From: Sphingomonadales bacterium
GTDB lineage: Bacteria > Bacteroidota > Bacteroidia > Flavobacteriales_D > Crocinitomicaceae
Direction of reading: 5' to 3'
Assembly: GCA_016872115.1 (NCBI GenBank)
Contig: VHBC01000002.1
Span: forward strand, 124,001-188,000
DNA length: 64,000 nucleotides
The position numbers were made by a program, and so were the translations under genes. Positions 62,084 through 64,000 of the stretch are shown here, piece after piece (position 1 is the first letter of the stretch; each line of letters starts with the position of its first letter). The notes beneath the pieces were generated by a model. The model saw nothing but the letters and a program-made list of their open reading frames with translations, searched no databases and had not been told where the DNA came from.

Positions 62084-62791
62084 TTACGAAAAATCTGTGT
62101 CGTCTGAACTCATTTTAAAACCGAGTCTTTTAGCAGTTTTGAGCTTGAGTTGTTCTCCCATCATGAAAATTTGACCAACACTAACATTATCCATGTAGTC
62201 AAATGGCGGTATGTACAAATCAAATTGCAATGCGTAGGCAAAGGCCATCTGAGCAATAAGTTGCAAAAGTTGTTCAGACAGTAGCATATGTTGAGGGTCG
62301 CTAAAGGTGTAGCCCAAAGAACCTTTCCCTTCAATGAAGAAATGCCTTTCGTGATTGACAAAAATGCGTGCAATTAAATTGCCCATATCGTCGAGGCGAT
62401 TTTGCTGTAAAGATTCAGCTAGAAAATTGTAGATGTGGATGGTTCCAAAATAGCCATTGTTAGGATTGGCCTTGAAGTATGCCGTACCCCAGAGTGGGTT
62501 GGAGTCAGGTAAACGAAAAACATTGTGATGTAAGTTGAAAACGAGCACATCGCTGCCAATGTAAACATGGAATTCGTGATCACCGCGGTCCTTGATGAAT
62601 AAGCGCACGCGTTCGTCGGTAACCACTTGTTTTAAAACCACAAACTCTTGCTCGATTAATTGGCGCAATTGATCAAAAACAAGCTCTAAATCGTCGGCAA
62701 TATCTTGCTTGAGAGCTGATTTGTGTAATAAAATATCGATGAGTTGTTGTCGATTAGTAGCGATTGGGTCGTTAGCGGCTTTTTTCTTCAT
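62084..62791 (-). CDS. Conserved hypothetical protein
   Basis: 235 aa. N-terminal helical region (about 10-60; LIDILLHKSALKQDIADDLELVFDQL), then a beta-rich segment (about 60-130; ERVRLFIKDRGDHEFHVYIGSDVLVFNLHHNVFRL) and a helical end. No signal, transmembrane segment or known catalytic motif. Its size and layout recur in Bacteroidota as I recall, without a function. Divergent from the lipid kinase. Confidence 0.65.
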   Translation of the reverse strand: MKKKAANDPIATNRQQLIDILLHKSALKQDIADDLELVFDQLRQLIEQEFVVLKQVVTDERVRLFIKDRGDHEFHVYIGSDVLVFNLHHNVFRLPDSNPLWGTAYFKANPNNGYFGTIHIYNFLAESLQQNRLDDMGNLIARIFVNHERHFFIEGKGSLGYTFSDPQHMLLSEQLLQLIAQMAFAYALQFDLYIPPFDYMDNVSVGQIFMMGEQLKLKTAKRLGFKMSSDDTDFS

Positions 62792-62881
62792 GGCATTATT
62801 TTTGTTGCTAAAAATACGTCAAAACCTCTTTCCTGTTTACACAACGGGATAAAACTTTACCACTGTTTGACAAAAAATGTT

Positions 62882-62889
62882 TAATTTTG
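62882..62889 (+). promoter_or_regulatory. Minus-7 element of the lipid kinase gene
   Basis: TAATTTTG (exact), 26 bases before the ATG at 62916; a TTTA 23 bases upstream is a weak minus-33. Confidence 0.4.
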
Positions 62890-62915
62890 AACGAAGACCG
62901 CGTCTTCAGGCACTT

Positions 62916-63794
62916 ATGAAAAAGCGCATTTGGTTTATTATCAATCCCATCTCGGGTGTTCGTCGCAAGGACGACATCCCTGCGCTCATACGTCGCTATC
63001 TCAACCACGACCTCTTTTCTTTTGAAATCCAATACACGCAATACAAGGGTCACGCCATCGAAATTGCCCAAGAAGCCGTTCAGCTCGGCGTCGAGATTGT
63101 TTGTGCTGTTGGTGGCGACGGCTCTGTTCATGAAGTCGGCACAAGCCTTATCAATACCCAAACCAGTTTAGCTGTTATTCCAATTGGTTCGGGCAATGGC
63201 CTGGCGCGCCATATGTTTATCCCGCGCAACATCAAAAAAGCAATCGAAACCATTAATCTAAACCACCAAATTCTGATGGATACTGTTTTGGTCAATGACC
63301 AACCATTCTTGGGTGTAGGGGGCTACGGTTTAGACGCCATCATCGCCAAAAAATTCGACGAAGACAAAAAACGCGGTTTTTGGACCTACGTCAAACATGT
63401 TTTCAAAGAATTTTTCCGTTACAACCCTATGAATATCTCCATAGACACCAACGGTCAAATCAAAAAAATGCCAGTTGTTCTTTGCACAATTGCCAATACC
63501 TCAGAATTCGGTAATGGTTTCAAGGTTTCTCCCAAATCAGATGCCACTGATGGTAAACTTGAACTTGTTTTACTCAAGCCATTTTCCCTCTTTGGCATAC
63601 CCAAAATGATATTCCAATTTTTTACCGGACGCTCTGACCGCTCAAGCTATGCTGAAGTTATTTCCTTCAAAAAAGCGAAAATTTCCATTCCCAATGGTCA
63701 AGCGCACCACGATGGCGAACCACTCACAGTGACCCACGAGCTCAATGTGCGTGTGGTACCGCATTCACTTCATATTATTGTAGGTCAAAAATAA
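62916..63794 (+). CDS. Diacylglycerol kinase family lipid kinase
   Basis: 292 aa from the ATG at 62916 (MKKRIWFIINPISG); a frame opening at 62877 overlaps the minus-7 element and is rejected. DAGK catalytic motif VGGDGSVHEV (GGDGT-type, about 69-78), FIINPISG nucleotide-binding start and IPIGSGNGLARH. YegS/DgkB-like branch phosphorylating diacylglycerol or another lipid. Its stop overlaps the next ATG by one base. Confidence 0.9.
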   Translation: MKKRIWFIINPISGVRRKDDIPALIRRYLNHDLFSFEIQYTQYKGHAIEIAQEAVQLGVEIVCAVGGDGSVHEVGTSLINTQTSLAVIPIGSGNGLARHMFIPRNIKKAIETINLNHQILMDTVLVNDQPFLGVGGYGLDAIIAKKFDEDKKRGFWTYVKHVFKEFFRYNPMNISIDTNGQIKKMPVVLCTIANTSEFGNGFKVSPKSDATDGKLELVLLKPFSLFGIPKMIFQFFTGRSDRSSYAEVISFKKAKISIPNGQAHHDGEPLTVTHELNVRVVPHSLHIIVGQK

Positions 63795-64000
63795 TGTCCG
63801 CTGCCTTGCAATTAGAACTCGAGTCTATGTTGGCTCAACTCTCCAAGCTCCAATCTGAATCTACAGCCAAATGGGGGCAAATGACTGCCCAACGAATGGT
63901 AGAACACCTCGCCGATGCACTCTACATGTCTATCGGGCAAGGCGATTTCAAATTGGAAGTGCCAGAAGACCGTATTGAGCGCATGCAAGCTTGGCTAGAA
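63794..64000 (+). CDS. DinB-superfamily/DUF1569-like protein (3' end beyond window)
   Basis: First 69 codons only. ATG at 63794 overlaps the kinase stop (TAATG). WGQMTAQRMVEHLADALYMS fits the helical W-G-x-M-x-A-x-Q-M-x-x-H motif of DinB/DUF1569-like four-helix proteins, where the His binds metal. Function unknown. Confidence 0.6.
   Translation, partial: MSAALQLELESMLAQLSKLQSESTAKWGQMTAQRMVEHLADALYMSIGQGDFKLEVPEDRIERMQAWLE

Noticed and set aside
1-64000. CRISPR array, prophage, insertion sequence or biosynthetic gene cluster
   Set aside because: No repeat-spacer pattern, integrase, transposase, terminal repeats or cluster of synthetase genes was seen on either strand.

Overview
The window is a gene-dense stretch (about 95% coding, no gap over 300 bases apart from one holding a gene relic) from a member of the Bacteroidota, most likely order Flavobacteriales. 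The lineage call rests on: a fused LpxC-FabZ, proteins with type IX secretion (T9SS) C-terminal sorting domains, TAnnTTTG-type minus-7 promoter elements, the absence of Shine-Dalgarno sequences, and several families typical of the phylum (DUF4924, DUF4301 remnant, RGCSW membrane protein, HsdR_N-like orphan). A family within the order (for example Crocinitomicaceae) would be a guess.

Layout. 1-2400: recQ (cut by the window edge), an Nfu iron-sulfur carrier and a decayed DUF4301 gene. 2400-7130: a shortened methyltransferase homologue, a beta-helix lipoprotein, malate dehydrogenase, and an ECF sigma factor with a membrane partner carrying a gliding-motility-type C-terminal domain. 7187-12372: mutL, two rhomboid proteases, an EEP nuclease/phosphatase and a stand-alone glutamine amidotransferase in one run. 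12373-18307 (minus): Crp/Fnr regulator, a large T9SS-secreted BNR-repeat protein, lipA and an acyltransferase. 18354-24500: ddl and dacB overlapping tail to tail, rfbC, uvrA, thioredoxin. 25315-31202: lpxD, lpxC-fabZ, lpxA, rlmD-like and cinA, packed with 4-base overlaps. 31199-36279: a secreted protein, queE, a PorE-like TPR/propeller/OmpA protein, UbiA, Maf. 36324-43524 (minus): OmpA protein, hemE, ung, a secreted BNR protein, an M61 peptidase and purT. 43575-53448 (plus): VTC/DUF4956 pair, lpxK, purine nucleoside phosphorylase, gatB, two TlpA-like thioredoxins, lpxH-like, tsaE, ald and an orphan HsdR_N protein. 53445-64000: DUF4924, Skp-like lipoprotein, an RRM protein, cca, a PRiA4 ORF3-like acidic protein, a methyltransferase, an FKBP lipoprotein, sucD, a putative porin, rpsT with two identical tRNA-Glu genes, a conserved unknown, a DagK-type lipid kinase and the start of a DinB/DUF1569-like gene.

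Functionally the window is mostly housekeeping: lipid A synthesis (lpxA, C, D, H-like and K), cell-wall D-Ala metabolism, DNA repair (recQ, mutL, uvrA, ung), cofactor and tRNA modification, and cell-surface proteins. I see no phage, transposon, CRISPR array or defence island. The signals most worth a second look are: minus-7 elements that end 3-6 bases before many start codons (suggesting widespread leaderless mRNAs), a MutL with a ruined endonuclease motif, the sigma/anti-sigma pair with a CHU_C-like domain, the PorE-like protein, and two decayed genes near the left edge.
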